Program-made: the position numbers and the translations under genes | Source of the DNA: Schizochytrium sp. CCTCC M209059 | Lineage: Eukaryota; Sar; Bigyra; Thraustochytrida; Thraustochytriidae | Assembly: GCA_000818945.1 (NCBI GenBank) | Contig: KN805427.1 | Span: 124,504-188,503 of the forward strand | Reading direction: 5' to 3' | Length of the DNA: 64,000 nucleotides | Notes under the pieces: model-generated | The model's input: only the letters and a program-made list of their open reading frames with translations | Database searches by the model: none | What the model was told of the DNA's origin: nothing | Shown here: positions 18,001 through 27,347 of the stretch, in pieces | How the letters are laid out: each line of letters starts with the position of its first letter | Position numbering within the stretch: the first letter of the stretch is position 1

Positions 18001-21000
18001 AACGTAGACGCCTGGCCCTTGACAACAACAGTCCAAAACATGTCCTCACCGATGCCAGGCGGGGTCTCGCATCGCAGCTCGGTGTGGCTTCGGATGGAGC
18101 AAGTCGGCGAGTAGGCTTCGGTGTTCGCGACAGGGCCAAAGTAGACGGCCTCCAAATACTCTTGGCGACCTTGAGGACCAAAGTTGAGACCAGAAATGGT
18201 CACGATGTCGCCACCATCCACGTCGAACTCTTGCACATCGATCTCGGCAATCTCAGGGTCACCGTAGCTCGTCGTCTCGGCCTTGGACTCCTGGCCATCA
18301 ACGAAGACCGTCCACGACAGCTCGTCACCGGCACCTTCGACGGTCTCGCAGCGGATCACCTCGTTGACCGTATGGATCTCGCACAAGATGCCCGAGCTAC
18401 CGCCAAACTCGTCCGGATCATCCTCTGGACCGTAGTAGGCAATAATTGCCGCACCGTTGGCGGGACCAAAGTTTGAGCCACGAATAAGCACTTCCTGCGA
18501 GCCCGAGGTGAGTGCATCCTTGGCGCCCACGCCCTCGTACGCGCCCACAGTTGGCACTGCGTACGAGGTCGTCACACCATCAGGCGGCTGGATGCCCGTG
18601 TGCCCACCAAAGTTGAAGGTCCACACATGGCCAGCGCCGGTGCCTGCCGTTGTACTGCAAACGGCACGCGAGTCCGTGACAATCACACAGTCGGGCGAGT
18701 ACGTGATGACCGTACCTGCGTTCGGCCCATAAGCTCGGACGGAGCCGCGCGAGTATTCGGCAGAAAGAATATCGCACTTGACGCTATCCGCATCGTTGGT
18801 GGCAGCGGTTCCGCATGCAGGGCCAAAACCAGACCCCTCAACAACAATCTGCTGGCCACCCACAGCTGAGCCACCAGAAACGGCCTCGCCCTTGAAGTTG
18901 GTAACGATGGGCGCTGCAAAGCTGATGTCAAAGGCGCTGTCTGCGTTCAACTGGCCGCCAAACTCGACGTAAAGGGACAATCCTGCACCCATACCGGGCT
19001 CAATGCCGGAGCAGGTGATCTCTTCATATGACGTTGTTACGACGCAGTCGAGAAGACCGTATTGCGCAGTGGCAGAGCCAAAGGTGAGAAGAGCAAATGC
19101 GTCATCAGGCTCACTGCCCAAGGCGCCAAAGTTGTCACCAGAAATGAGAAGAGGGGCGTCGCCATCCGAGGGGAAGTCCGTACGGTTGACACCCGTAATC
19201 GACGGCGGGGCATACGCGCCAGAGGAAAAGCTGCCGCTTGTGGTGCCCGCAATCTTGACAATCCAGCGCAGATTACCGCCAAGACCGGGGAGACTCGTGC
19301 AGGCAATGCGGCCTTCAGAATCCATGGCACAGTCCGTCGGCGTGATGCAGACACTCGCATCCGAGCAATATTGGACGGATGTATACGGGGTTGAAGCAAA
19401 GCCGCCCGCAGCTGCGTAGTCAGCAGCCGAGCCCATGCACGTTCCGATAACCTCAAAACGCTGACCACCACGAGTGGGCAGTGCGGTCGCGTTGTTGACC
19501 TGTGTCACGGTAGGGGCAGCGTACGACAAGCTCGGCGTCAAGTAGCTCGGCGAGGTGTCGCCATTGATATCAGTACCGTCAACTGTTACGGAAACAGTCC
19601 AGGTGAAACCCGAACCAATGCCAGCAGGAGCGGAGCAAGTGATCTGGGTGTTGTCGCTGTCAGAGCGAGTCGGCGATGCACACGTGTACTCGGTTCCCGT
19701 GTGAGTGTTGGTGTATCGCACATCTAATGTAGCCGGGGCGACGGTATTGTCCGTGAGGCCAAAGTTCGAACCAGCAATAGTCACCTGCGATCCGCCATCG
19801 CAGCTAAGCGTGCCCGAAGCTGTGACCGAGGTGATCCGCACATCATTCAGGTTGCCCACGAGCACTGTCACCTCTGCGGTCGCCGTGAGCTCTCCATCAG
19901 AAGCTTCGATTTCGACCACATACGACTGTTCGGCCTCATAGTCGAGGCGGAAGTTGTTGCTGCCCGTGAGAACGCCATCGATGATGACGAACGGCGAGTC
20001 CGTTGTGAGGATATTGTAAATGAGATTCTCAGGCTCATCACCCGCATCGGGGTCCTTCACGACCTCCTTCATGTTGAAGAGTGTGCTGCCGGATGTGTCA
20101 GTACCTTCTGGGACGGTGACGCTCAGTGATGTATTGAACACTGGCGCCTCGTTGACGTCGGTCACCTGCACGATGAAAGTGCCCTCGCTGTAGAGACCGC
20201 CGCCATCCGTGGCACGGATCACGAGCGTGTATTGGTTGGTCTCACCCTCATAGTCGAGCTCGGAGGTGAGCGTGATGAAACCTTCGGTCGCGTCGACCTC
20301 AAAGGGACACGGTGAAGTCGTGCACGACTCGCGAGTAAACGAGAGCGTACGCCAGGTGGTATCGTCCGAGTAGACATCAGGATCAGACACCACCGAACTC
20401 ATTTGCGACTCGTCCAGAATAACAGTGCCCGTCGGAGCGTTCTCAGCAACGTTCAGCGTCGTACGGCTTTGAGAGAAAAAAGGAGCCTCGTTGACATCCC
20501 CGATGGGAATGGTAACCGTAGCCACATCCTCGGCGCCCTTCGAGTCACGCACACGGACGATGAGCTCATAGACGTGAGGTACATAGTCTTCATAACTAAC
20601 AACCGCGCCGCCGACCGTAAGGCGACCCGTTGATGCGTCAAGATCGAAAAAGCCATTTGCAGAAGTGGTAAAGGTAAACACCTCGTCGTCATCGGGGTCG
20701 GTGACGAGGTCCAGCATGTCCTCAAGAATGACATGTTCGGAGTTGTCAGCAATCACAAGGCCTTCCGAAAGTTCGTTGGCCGTTACATCGGCCATAGAGG
20801 GAGCCGTATTCTGCTCAATTACCTCGACGGTAATCTCGCAGTCTGTAAAAAACGAGTTGTCGACACTATCGACGACGCGCAACGTAGGGGTAAAGACGGC
20901 ACCCACAATGACGTCCGCATAACTTCCACCGCGGTACCAGAGCGCACCATTTTCAATATCAAAGTATTCGGCACCACTGTCGTTAATGATTTCGAAACTC

Positions 21001-24000
21001 CACGAGCGAGCGAAGCTTGACCCTGAGTTTTCCGCATCCTCGTCATACGTCTGACTGTTAAGGACATTTGCCGTGGCGATTTGCTGATCCACCGTCTTTT
21101 GGTCTTCGACGACTTGATACACGAGCGAGGAGCAACTGGTGAACTTGGGAGGATCGTTCTGGTCAACAATGGAAATGACCAGCGAGACGTCGGCAGTCTC
21201 CACATACAAGGCAGTACTTTCACCGTTAATGGAGGCTACCTTGGTAGCGCCTCCATACTCGCAGCGGTAAAAGCTACTGGGTCCTACGTTGGCCTGGTAC
21301 TCGCTGGCCTGGGTCCCATCCGAGGTATCGTAGCAGGTCTCTGCACAGCGGCCGGAGAGACAGTAGGCTCCAGCGTTGCCGCAAGAAGATGCGACAGATT
21401 CTTCGCAGAACTCACCAATGAGAGCGGAGGGTCCCTCGTCGGCAACTTGAACGTTGAGGGTCCATTCCTTGGAGGCGAGCTCGTAGTTCAAAGTAGCGCT
21501 CGGCAGCTTTTCCACCACGAATCCAGGGTTCAAGGCTCCCGATGCAGCATCGGCGATGGTGAAAAAACTGCGACCATTGCCACCAGTGATCGTGTAGGTG
21601 AGCTGCTGGCTCACGTCATTGTCCGATGCGTAGACACCAGGAGACGTGAAATCATTATTCTCATCGGCAGAGAAGGATACCGTGGAAGACGAAAAGTACG
21701 GAGCCTCGTTCACGTCAAGAATGGTGATAGTAAAGGAGTTTGTCGTTTCTTGGCGCACGGGGCCACCATTGTCCTGCACACGCACAGCAAGTGTCTCCGT
21801 GCTGCCTCCGCGTCCGAGAAGCGAGGTGCTGACCTTAATCGTGCCCGTGCCATCGGCATTCGTGGAGATGGTGAAGTAACTATTGGTGCCACTGTTGGAG
21901 AAAGCGAGCGTTTGCTGGGGCGCCGCCTTGCCGAGAAGCACCGTATCAGCGTTGTCGGGGTCAACGGCCTCAATAGAAACGGGAAGCTCGGCGCCAACAG
22001 GCCAGGTTTCAGGAATTTCGATGGTCAGACTCGGCTCTGAAAAGTACGGCGCCTCGTTGTCGTCAACAACGTAGACGATGACAGCTGCAGTCGAAACTGC
22101 ATCGTCTGCGGTGCCAGGACCGCCTGCCGAGGTGGCCTCCACCGTGAGGGTGTAGCCACGGCCCGAGCCACCAAGCAGAGAGATGGACTGATCCTCGAAG
22201 TCGAGAGCGACGATTGTCCGAATTACACCAGTCGTGGCATCAATGGAAAACTTGTCAGTGTGGTTGCCCGTGAGCGCAAAAGTGATATCGTCTGCTTCAT
22301 CCTCGTCGGTAGCGGTCACATGGCCCGGATCCGTACTTTCGTCGCAAGTAGCCTCGGGAGCTGCGCACACGACCGCGTCGCTGTCGCCCTCGTACACGTA
22401 AAAGGACTTGACGCTGTCATCCATGTTGGGGGCATCATTGCTGTCTTGGACGACAATCTGGATCGTGCCCTGTGCGAAGCCGCCACGATTATCCTGCACT
22501 TCGATATCGATAAAGTACCGCTTCTTGGACGACTCGTAGTTGATTGTCTCGGCGCCGACACGGGTGGTCATGATAACGTTATCAACGATTTTAAAGGCAT
22601 CACCGTCGTTGGTAACAATCTGAAAAGTAAGTTCGTCACCATCCTCGTCGGTAGCAAGATCCGTAAGACTTGTTCCAGTCACAGGTGTGCTCTCGGGTTG
22701 GTTTTCGAGAATGTACATTGGATTCGTGCTTGCGTCATAGGTGAGGACGGGGTTGTCGTTGACATCGATGACGTAAATGAAGAGCGTCGCCAACGCTGTC
22801 TTTGTATCGAAGCGGCCGCCGTTACCATCATCGGTAATGGAGATGACGTACTTGTAAACCTGTTGGTCATTGTATTTGATTTGGTCGGAAGTACGCGCCG
22901 ATACGAGGCCGGTACAAGGGTCGATCTTAAACGGACGTAGATCATCAGAGTCGGCGCCGTCGTTACCACTGACAATCGCGTACTGAAGAACAGAGCCATC
23001 ATCTTCATCGGTGGTGAGGAGCTCAGCCGCGCCGGAACCGATGGCCGGGCACCCCGCCGCGTAGCCAGTCGTGTCGCAAACGGCGACAGGGACATTTTTC
23101 TGTACACGCTCATCAATTTGGCGGTAGTAGATCGTTTCCGAGGCGCTCGATCCGTCGCCCGCATCGTAGCCAACGAAAAGGGGGTCATCGTTTGCATCTT
23201 CCACCTCGACCACGACGTTGCACTGGATTGAAGAGACGACGTTGGTGGAGCCCGTCTCGTAAATGGTGGCAATTACAGGAACCGTGTAGCGAATGTCCAA
23301 GGTTGGCAGACAAGTTTCGAACTGGAGGTCATCGCGAGTGAGCGTCATTTCTCCAGACGAACTGCTGACCTGGAAGATGCCGAGATTCTTGGCCTGCGTC
23401 GTGGGCTCGCAGCTCGTAAGTGAGGAGTCAATGTAGGTGACGGTTCCAATCTCGTACTCGAGGTCGAACCCGGAACTATCACCATTGATCTGCGCTGCAA
23501 AGATTCCCAACGAAGTTCCTTGGGCAGACATTTCAGAGACCTCCGTGGTGGCAAAACTTGCAGTCCCACAGGCCGTGCTTGTGCTCCACACGAGCTTGGG
23601 CGTGCGAACTCCATCTTCACAGAACTCATCAACATCGCAGGCAACCTGGGCCCGGCGGTTGTAAAGTGTCTGCTCGGTCTCTGGAGTCGTGTAATAGCCG
23701 TCATCGACGATGAGAGGCCACGTAGACCCGGCGGGGCAGTACACCTCGGCCGGGTCATGGGCCGCGAGCGAGGTGTTAAAGGAATCATCGTGACAGTTGA
23801 CAGACTGTGGACTGGTGTTCGTGCGCGTGGTAGGGCAAATGTATCCTGCCTGGCACGCGGAGCACTCGGCCTCACTGGCTGCGCCCTTTTCAGCACGGTA
23901 TGTGCCTCCCGGACAGTTGATGCGGACACCAGCTAAGCAGTAGTATCCGGCTTCGCACTGGGTCTGGCCGGTACTGCGCTCCTCGGGGGTTCCCGTGCTG

Positions 24001-25127
24001 TAGTAGCCTGCGTCAACCGGGGTCGCCTCGACGGAACCGGCCGGGCAATAAACGCTCGAGCCACCACAGTCCGCGGCTGTGTTGGACACGGAGGAGTTGT
24101 CCCATTTGGTGGCGCTAGGGCAAGCCGATCCGGCCGTGCACCGATAGCCAGCAGGGCAGGCCTGCGTGCACGTGCTGGCTGTCTGCGCAACAAAGCCACA
24201 ACGACCCTCATCGCAGGGAGCTGGGTTGGGTATGGTGTTGGCCTCGTTTTCGCAGTAGTAGCCAGGATCACAGGCCTTGCACTGACTGACCTTGGTGAGT
24301 CCCGTGCTGGGTCCGTAGGTTCCTGGCGGGCAGGCCTGCATGCCGTTTTCAGAGTTGACTTCTGCATCGGCGTTGGTCCCCGTGGGGCAATAGTAACCTT
24401 GTGGGCATGGCTCCGAGCAAATGCTTGCGCGCCCAGGCGAGCCAATGGTGCCGGCGGGACACTCGAGGCAGTCACTCAAGGCGGTTGCGCCGATGCTTGC
24501 GCGATAGGTGCCACCAGGACACTGTGAGCACTCGGGGAGAAGGGATGTGTCGGTCCAGCGCTCATACGCCTGGCTCAGGTAGTAGCCGGCATCGCATTTG
24601 GCATAGGCGGTGCAAAAGAATGGATACCTCCAGCCGCATGGCTCATCATTCCACCGACCCGGCTCGTCGCCGCTCCAGTTGGGAATATACTGCCAGATCT
24701 GACCACAATCCTCGCCGCCATCGGAATTCTGGTCGACGTTGTTAGGCTCGCCTGTGGCCCAATGCGTCCACGTCGCGTCAATGCCTTCGACCCAACGCCA
24801 TGCCGAGGTCTCGCCCTGCGTCTGGTAAAGACCGATCCAGCACACGCCTCGGGGTCTATTGGAACCGTAGCCATTGTTCCAGCAGCCCATATTCTCGTAG
24901 GCCCAATCGTTTTCCTCGACGGTATAGAGGGAGGCGAGCACCATATTATTTTCTTGACAGATGCTTCTTGCATCGCTCCACGTAACGGCATAAGGTGTTT
25001 CTGTCGTAGCGTAGCATCGTCCATCATAGAGTCTTCCGAGGTCGCAATTTGTCGGTGGGATCTGGGCGTGCGTGTTGGCGCCCAGGAGCGCGATCAAGAC
25101 TGCTGCGAGAAGCTTTTGGGCGCCCAT
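12057..25127 (-). CDS. Giant C-type lectin / cadherin / IPT multi-pass membrane receptor
   Basis: A single 13.07-kb frame encodes 4,356 residues. A signal peptide (~1-21) precedes a long-form C-type lectin domain (~28-175) with WIGL (97-100), the Ca2+/mannose-type EPN motif (127-129), WND (159-161) and cysteines C57, C141, C164 and C172. Cys-rich GCC2/GCC3- or TNFR-like repeats follow (~177-500), then about ten cadherin-type units (~500-1760) ending in calcium-linker motifs such as DVNEAP, DVNDNP and DQNDPP, with a Cys-rich insert near 1236-1290. About thirteen IPT/TIG units (~1763-3460) carry the recurring G-S/D-N-F-G turn. A second Cys-rich block (~3560-3780) leads into 8-10 transmembrane helices between ~3782 and 4245, and a coiled-coil cytoplasmic tail ends the protein (~4290-4356). 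It is likely a calcium-dependent adhesion or sensing receptor. The start is the ATG at 25127. Ligand and signalling are unknown. Confidence 0.88.
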   Translation of the reverse strand: MGAQKLLAAVLIALLGANTHAQIPPTNCDLGRLYDGRCYATTETPYAVTWSDARSICQENNMVLASLYTVEENDWAYENMGCWNNGYGSNRPRGVCWIGLYQTQGETSAWRWVEGIDATWTHWATGEPNNVDQNSDGGEDCGQIWQYIPNWSGDEPGRWNDEPCGWRYPFFCTAYAKCDAGYYLSQAYERWTDTSLLPECSQCPGGTYRASIGATALSDCLECPAGTIGSPGRASICSEPCPQGYYCPTGTNADAEVNSENGMQACPPGTYGPSTGLTKVSQCKACDPGYYCENEANTIPNPAPCDEGRCGFVAQTASTCTQACPAGYRCTAGSACPSATKWDNSSVSNTAADCGGSSVYCPAGSVEATPVDAGYYSTGTPEERSTGQTQCEAGYYCLAGVRINCPGGTYRAEKGAASEAECSACQAGYICPTTRTNTSPQSVNCHDDSFNTSLAAHDPAEVYCPAGSTWPLIVDDGYYTTPETEQTLYNRRAQVACDVDEFCEDGVRTPKLVWSTSTACGTASFATTEVSEMSAQGTSLGIFAAQINGDSSGFDLEYEIGTVTYIDSSLTSCEPTTQAKNLGIFQVSSSSGEMTLTRDDLQFETCLPTLDIRYTVPVIATIYETGSTNVVSSIQCNVVVEVEDANDDPLFVGYDAGDGSSASETIYYRQIDERVQKNVPVAVCDTTGYAAGCPAIGSGAAELLTTDEDDGSVLQYAIVSGNDGADSDDLRPFKIDPCTGLVSARTSDQIKYNDQQVYKYVISITDDGNGGRFDTKTALATLFIYVIDVNDNPVLTYDASTNPMYILENQPESTPVTGTSLTDLATDEDGDELTFQIVTNDGDAFKIVDNVIMTTRVGAETINYESSKKRYFIDIEVQDNRGGFAQGTIQIVVQDSNDAPNMDDSVKSFYVYEGDSDAVVCAAPEATCDESTDPGHVTATDEDEADDITFALTGNHTDKFSIDATTGVIRTIVALDFEDQSISLLGGSGRGYTLTVEATSAGGPGTADDAVSTAAVIVYVVDDNEAPYFSEPSLTIEIPETWPVGAELPVSIEAVDPDNADTVLLGKAAPQQTLAFSNSGTNSYFTISTNADGTGTIKVSTSLLGRGGSTETLAVRVQDNGGPVRQETTNSFTITILDVNEAPYFSSSTVSFSADENNDFTSPGVYASDNDVSQQLTYTITGGNGRSFFTIADAASGALNPGFVVEKLPSATLNYELASKEWTLNVQVADEGPSALIGEFCEESVASSCGNAGAYCLSGRCAETCYDTSDGTQASEYQANVGPSSFYRCEYGGATKVASINGESTALYVETADVSLVISIVDQNDPPKFTSCSSLVYQVVEDQKTVDQQIATANVLNSQTYDEDAENSGSSFARSWSFEIINDSGAEYFDIENGALWYRGGSYADVIVGAVFTPTLRVVDSVDNSFFTDCEITVEVIEQNTAPSMADVTANELSEGLVIADNSEHVILEDMLDLVTDPDDDEVFTFTTSANGFFDLDASTGRLTVGGAVVSYEDYVPHVYELIVRVRDSKGAEDVATVTIPIGDVNEAPFFSQSRTTLNVAENAPTGTVILDESQMSSVVSDPDVYSDDTTWRTLSFTRESCTTSPCPFEVDATEGFITLTSELDYEGETNQYTLVIRATDGGGLYSEGTFIVQVTDVNEAPVFNTSLSVTVPEGTDTSGSTLFNMKEVVKDPDAGDEPENLIYNILTTDSPFVIIDGVLTGSNNFRLDYEAEQSYVVEIEASDGELTATAEVTVLVGNLNDVRITSVTASGTLSCDGGSQVTIAGSNFGLTDNTVAPATLDVRYTNTHTGTEYTCASPTRSDSDNTQITCSAPAGIGSGFTWTVSVTVDGTDINGDTSPSYLTPSLSYAAPTVTQVNNATALPTRGGQRFEVIGTCMGSAADYAAAGGFASTPYTSVQYCSDASVCITPTDCAMDSEGRIACTSLPGLGGNLRWIVKIAGTTSGSFSSGAYAPPSITGVNRTDFPSDGDAPLLISGDNFGALGSEPDDAFALLTFGSATAQYGLLDCVVTTSYEEITCSGIEPGMGAGLSLYVEFGGQLNADSAFDISFAAPIVTNFKGEAVSGGSAVGGQQIVVEGSGFGPACGTAATNDADSVKCDILSAEYSRGSVRAYGPNAGTVITYSPDCVIVTDSRAVCSTTAGTGAGHVWTFNFGGHTGIQPPDGVTTSYAVPTVGAYEGVGAKDALTSGSQEVLIRGSNFGPANGAAIIAYYGPEDDPDEFGGSSGILCEIHTVNEVIRCETVEGAGDELSWTVFVDGQESKAETTSYGDPEIAEIDVQEFDVDGGDIVTISGLNFGPQGRQEYLEAVYFGPVANTEAYSPTCSIRSHTELRCETPPGIGEDMFWTVVVKGQASTLSAITTSYTPLSLLSTAPSLYGTEGGYLMRVYVDGLPICDTQSIISVVFGSQTLSASFYYDDLVGSNPLSDVTSYCASSGERGRRSIGFYVPELATSERAPGVGVSVSSRRFAGAYETALDSFEYASPILDSVYAEPTSGTSGNLRVVLRGSNFCRNTRCCQTLVNGNVVDEVSHAHSIIELSASVDGATVQIRCGTRYSEVRYISTSNPFTYAAVTSAGTSISQVTFPTDLDDGTETISLYGLNYGSSTPTVYVGDYEATVIAHEAVSCSDTSAPSLGSEGECYRTDITVPSGQGSSNGIVVVVASGARSTPDALFEFVAYEPPRITSTSISATSTVPTAGGRQLSIDGSNFGVSGTVYLYQYRAYSNGDFDFETNPVRVGVLSCSSWDHSSLVCDIPPGEGVDLEIRVVAGDQDSRIDSVDPQFRLSYEPPVVTGTSFNGGSIEAARTIGGDLITIQGSNFGRPYEQGAMCADLFQEDCTMIKPRVTLGGLTCNLVSNTHTEIVCEVPAGQGVGLSIDVTVRSQTTVSGVVFDYLPPTITSFTPLTAPTSGRSNGNAIMMEINGDNFGVDELVVQFISTDQSLELLVVESGTDIDSSIYPQFEYNHTFITFEVPEYYGKNLQVVVTVAGQQGIATELFSYNKPSVGGVGIMDPNNPSVYTDVSAGATGAIEVNFLPSRYVPGTSLESNRRRFLTSEAGSRFFIEGGRKLADVELRAPDSTVCDVASMYRGYSWVARVNTILDNGVFFRELDVYTNEYCSGAVAVTIAIRGGMWTDSNNTRSDAGCATPYTMLVERVEMTPQTMDGVGFLANASCCGDGSFWSVGETQECACSALSANRALLVTGEAYGGFIVDDLTDLYFSEPAASLEEYMNQTAFNFPRWGPTYVSVDERSLDETPSGPTSGCWEFEAYEDYSERRDEAILLYGSALNVYRKCESKALMELTGDNFSTQLLNSSNSNELEVVFVDEELGVEYRAATTSSAGDHNEPCLATDNDGNGCVHTHEKIIFQIPPGSGLNLLVLIRVGNQETYAEVPNANSTDPYVRFNYLTPSVSRASPGTIKGDSYEFADAVGDETVNLRGDNFGGTLANTTIYMDGRICPDSRWRSPDEDLTSGLPFLSCNPENDAVGPRTMFVCVSNQATRVPASQLDPELLLEADRIRLASTTSQLSDEDQTTIDTFHSVVNSLYNARCKSISERSGNILGQYGGLGQLCVTCPSGAVCEKGDASFTDPNAAEGYYRLDVTIFEDDGTSITDRAQTRCPAERWDSDVVAAYPAVAIDDTCSDYVACQPAEACTGANECSEGYQYAYNRCNEVRGASGYNNSCGVYKDPFTGAYRGVDSDCNPDPTSECSSDEPENCAKCVVSFDGVVSSEVPTGTCECSMPQRCALCTLNTHYRLNNRCQECPDNVWVIALGFALMVLIAIAAGYYFNKYNLNLALLAIGIDFAQVLSVFSAVNLTWPPAFEKFLSFFSFLSLNIDIVGIECLVPNFEYETKWWLSQSLPLVVLAILIILHLFYSAYKVCRHSKRVRLMSHVGRLVAIYLVVCYVLYIAVTRKSLEIFDCTELPESDGYLYTSFTSLSCDGGSLCRCGEEGGIQQRLAPLAVVFLLVYTVGFPLFVFLSILRHRAVVEEDQYLRAHGVGDTRESGPRTYDFRKSFSTLYVSFKPSRQTWVVLVIMRKAFIAMCALLLRTNVTAVLAMVLLILFASFVLTSLYRPYMSNGERSAVLKELDELATKGLDDPKFNKYTVLSRRVQEAVKVHRTMLERQTHHQQGARRFNFDESDKTTSRIARRNQRRRNAAAFFFDYNSVELALLGSAILICLGGILLESMENDSNLHEQRNSLSALLIVLIVLSMVYYVIAVLSEVFPTFFSSYTKFLQRRKPEDHQIEDLDEDLNLSTNPIFLPGFKQTQRDDPSMRKELEENQAELERIAEQNRNLRSELRRQKQEDQVNNDGTDGDNLSRPKPTRKQFSFRNFRSGE

Positions 25128-25529
25128 CTTCCCTACTTGTGATCTTTTTCCGGGTTCTGTTCGATCTGTGCCACGGACGGAGCGGAGCAGCCAGCTGGCT
25201 ACTCTCCTCCCCGTGGCTACTCTGCTGTCCTAGAGCGAGCAGAAAGAAGTCAATGTGTTTCTTCGTCTGTCTGCCTGTTTGTCTGCTCGTGGCTGCCGCA
25301 CGCGCTCGTTGGCGCGCTCGACACGCGATGCACAGGGCAGGGCAGGGGGCCTCGCGCGGCCACCTGCACAAGCGCCGCGAGCACAACTGCGCTCCTGACT
25401 GAGTTGGCGATTTGCTTGGAGTCGTGCTTTCCTCCCCTGCGTCGCTCGGAGGGAAGCTCGTCGGGAAGCAAGGTCAAGACAAGACAAGGCAAGGCAGGGC
25501 AAGGGAAAGGAAGGAGTGTCCAAGGTTTT

Positions 25530-25700
25530 CCTTTTTTTTTTTTTTCTTTCCTTCTTCCTCCATTTCTTCCTGATTCCCTTTCATTTCTTTCTCTTTCCTC
25601 TTTCCTCTTTCCTTTTACTTTACTTTCCTTCCCACTTCCCCGCGCCCTCTTCGATCTTCTCTCTCTATCGATCTCTCTGTGCCGCTCTCTCGGTCGCTCT
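25530..25700. repeat. Polypyrimidine (CTTT/CTTC) tract
   Basis: About 170 bases are almost entirely C and T on the plus strand, starting with a T-run near 25531 and passing into CTCT-type sequence. On the receptor's strand this is a polypurine block ~400-570 bp upstream of its ATG. Confidence 0.7.
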
Positions 25701-26173
25701 CTGTCTCTCCTTCCGCACGCCACATGTTTCCCAGCATGCGATCGATACTCGGTGTCGCATGCTTATATGGCCTGGCATGACATGGCCTGGCACGGCGTGG
25801 ATGAACGGATGGCGATTCCTTTATCCTTAAAGTTTTTGCCTCACCTTCTTTTCCGCGCTCGCGCCGCCGTAGCCAGAGCCTATCCAGCTCCTAGCATCGC
25901 CCAGCTTGCTGCTCCGCGCGCGGTGCTGCCTGGGGCCGTAGTGGACGCGCAGAGGAAGGCTGCGGGGGTCTGCGGGAGAGGCGCGATAACTCACGAGAGG
26001 GAGACGGAGCCACACACAGAGAGGTACACGATAAGAGGAACAGACAGACAGCGCGAGCGCGCGCGTGGTGTGTGCGAGGTGTGTGCGCGCGAGGTGTGTG
26101 TGTAGTTAGTTGTGTCTGCGTAAGCACGCGCGGGTCTCTCTCGGTCTTGTCGACCGCGGCGTCTGTCTTGGCC

Positions 26174-26204
26174 TTGCTTGGCTTGGCTTGGCTTGGCTTG
26201 GCTT
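26174..26204. repeat. (GGCTT)n pentamer array
   Basis: About six tandem GGCTT units sit in the large intergenic region, one of several GGC-based pentamer arrays in the window. Confidence 0.8.
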
Positions 26205-26675
26205 AGGCCGCGTCAGCCCGGCCGGGCAGGGCGCCGCTCCTGCCTGCCCGTCTGGCGCCGGCCCTGCGAGCAGCACCGTGTAGACGCCGCTGCTGCTGCA
26301 GACTTCGGCTCTGCTGCGACGGCTCGCCGCGACGGCTCGCCGCAAGGGGCTGAGGCTGTCGCTCTCGCGCGGTCGCGCCGTCGATTTATCCTCAGCCACC
26401 ATGGCCAGTCGACTGTCTGTCTGTCTGGCTGCCTGACATGTGAGTCAGCCAGGGCCAGCGGCCGTAATCGCTGGCAATCCAGTGGCCAAGGAAATGCTGG
26501 GAACAAGCACTGCGCGCTCTGCGCTGCTCGTGTTGCTTTGCCTGCAGCGGCGGCCGGCAGCGACCAGCGGCCAGTCGGCACGCGCGCCTGCCGTGCCGCT
26601 CGCGCGCGTGCACAACCTCCGACCGACTGCACTGCGCTGCACTGCCCTGCACTGCAACTAACTTTTACTTTTGTT

Positions 26676-26701
26676 CGACCGACCGACCGACCGACCGACC
26701 G
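26676..26701. repeat. (CGAC)n tetramer array
   Basis: About six tandem CGAC units in non-coding sequence. Confidence 0.85.
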
Positions 26702-26778
26702 CAGGCTAATCCATGCACGTCGCGCAGCCGCGCGGTGCTCGGGGGGGACCCGGAAAATGAGGAAGCATGCCTGCCTAG

Positions 26779-26806
26779 CCTGCCTGCCTGCCTGCCTGCC
26801 TGCCTG
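26779..26806. repeat. (CCTG)n tetramer array
   Basis: About seven tandem CCTG units in the large intergenic region. Confidence 0.85.
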
Positions 26807-27285
26807 CTTGCCACATGCCGCAATGCACGCAAGCAAGCACGTGCGCTCTGTTTACGACTGCGTTTACGGCGGCAGCCGCATGGCCGCTGGCCGCTGGCCG
26901 CTGCGCTGCTGCTTGGCTGTTGTTGTTTGCGGTGCGGCTCCGAAGTATCCAGGCCTCCGCGCGACCCTCCCTGCTGCTGCTCGTGCCTGGCTGGCGGATT
27001 GCCGCGGCAACGAAGCGCCGGCAGCAGGGTCCGGTCCGGTCCGTCGCAATCTCGGGGCCTGAGAGTGAGTCCAGTGGCAGCCAGCTAGGTGCAAGAGAGC
27101 GCGCGCGGCGCAAGCGCGGCCGCCTCGCCCGGTGATCGATCGGCCGATCAATCCGTCCACCGCTCCACCGATTTCTCGACGCCCTGCGCCGCGGAGGCTC
27201 GCTGGGCTGGGCTGGGTTGGGACCGTCGCCGCCTCCGCCCTCGCCAGCGGCCGCGGCAGTAGCGGCGCGACCCTGCGCCAGCGGC

Positions 27286-27347
27286 CTCGCCTCGCCTCGC
27301 CTCGCCTTGCCTTGCCTTGCCTTGCCTTGCCTTGCCTTGCCTTGCCT
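27286..27347. repeat. (CCTCG)n/(CCTTG)n pentamer array
   Basis: A few CCTCG units pass directly into about eight CCTTG units, the reverse complement of the GGCAA unit that forms the large array at 35223. A degenerate CCTTT tail follows. Confidence 0.85.

Noticed and set aside
16830..18476. 548-codon plus-strand frame
   Set aside because: Antisense of the IPT region of the receptor; no domain seen.
26178..27062. 294-codon plus-strand and other frames in the large spacer
   Set aside because: Low-complexity Ala/Arg/Cys-rich translations over tetramer and pentamer repeats; nothing recognisable.
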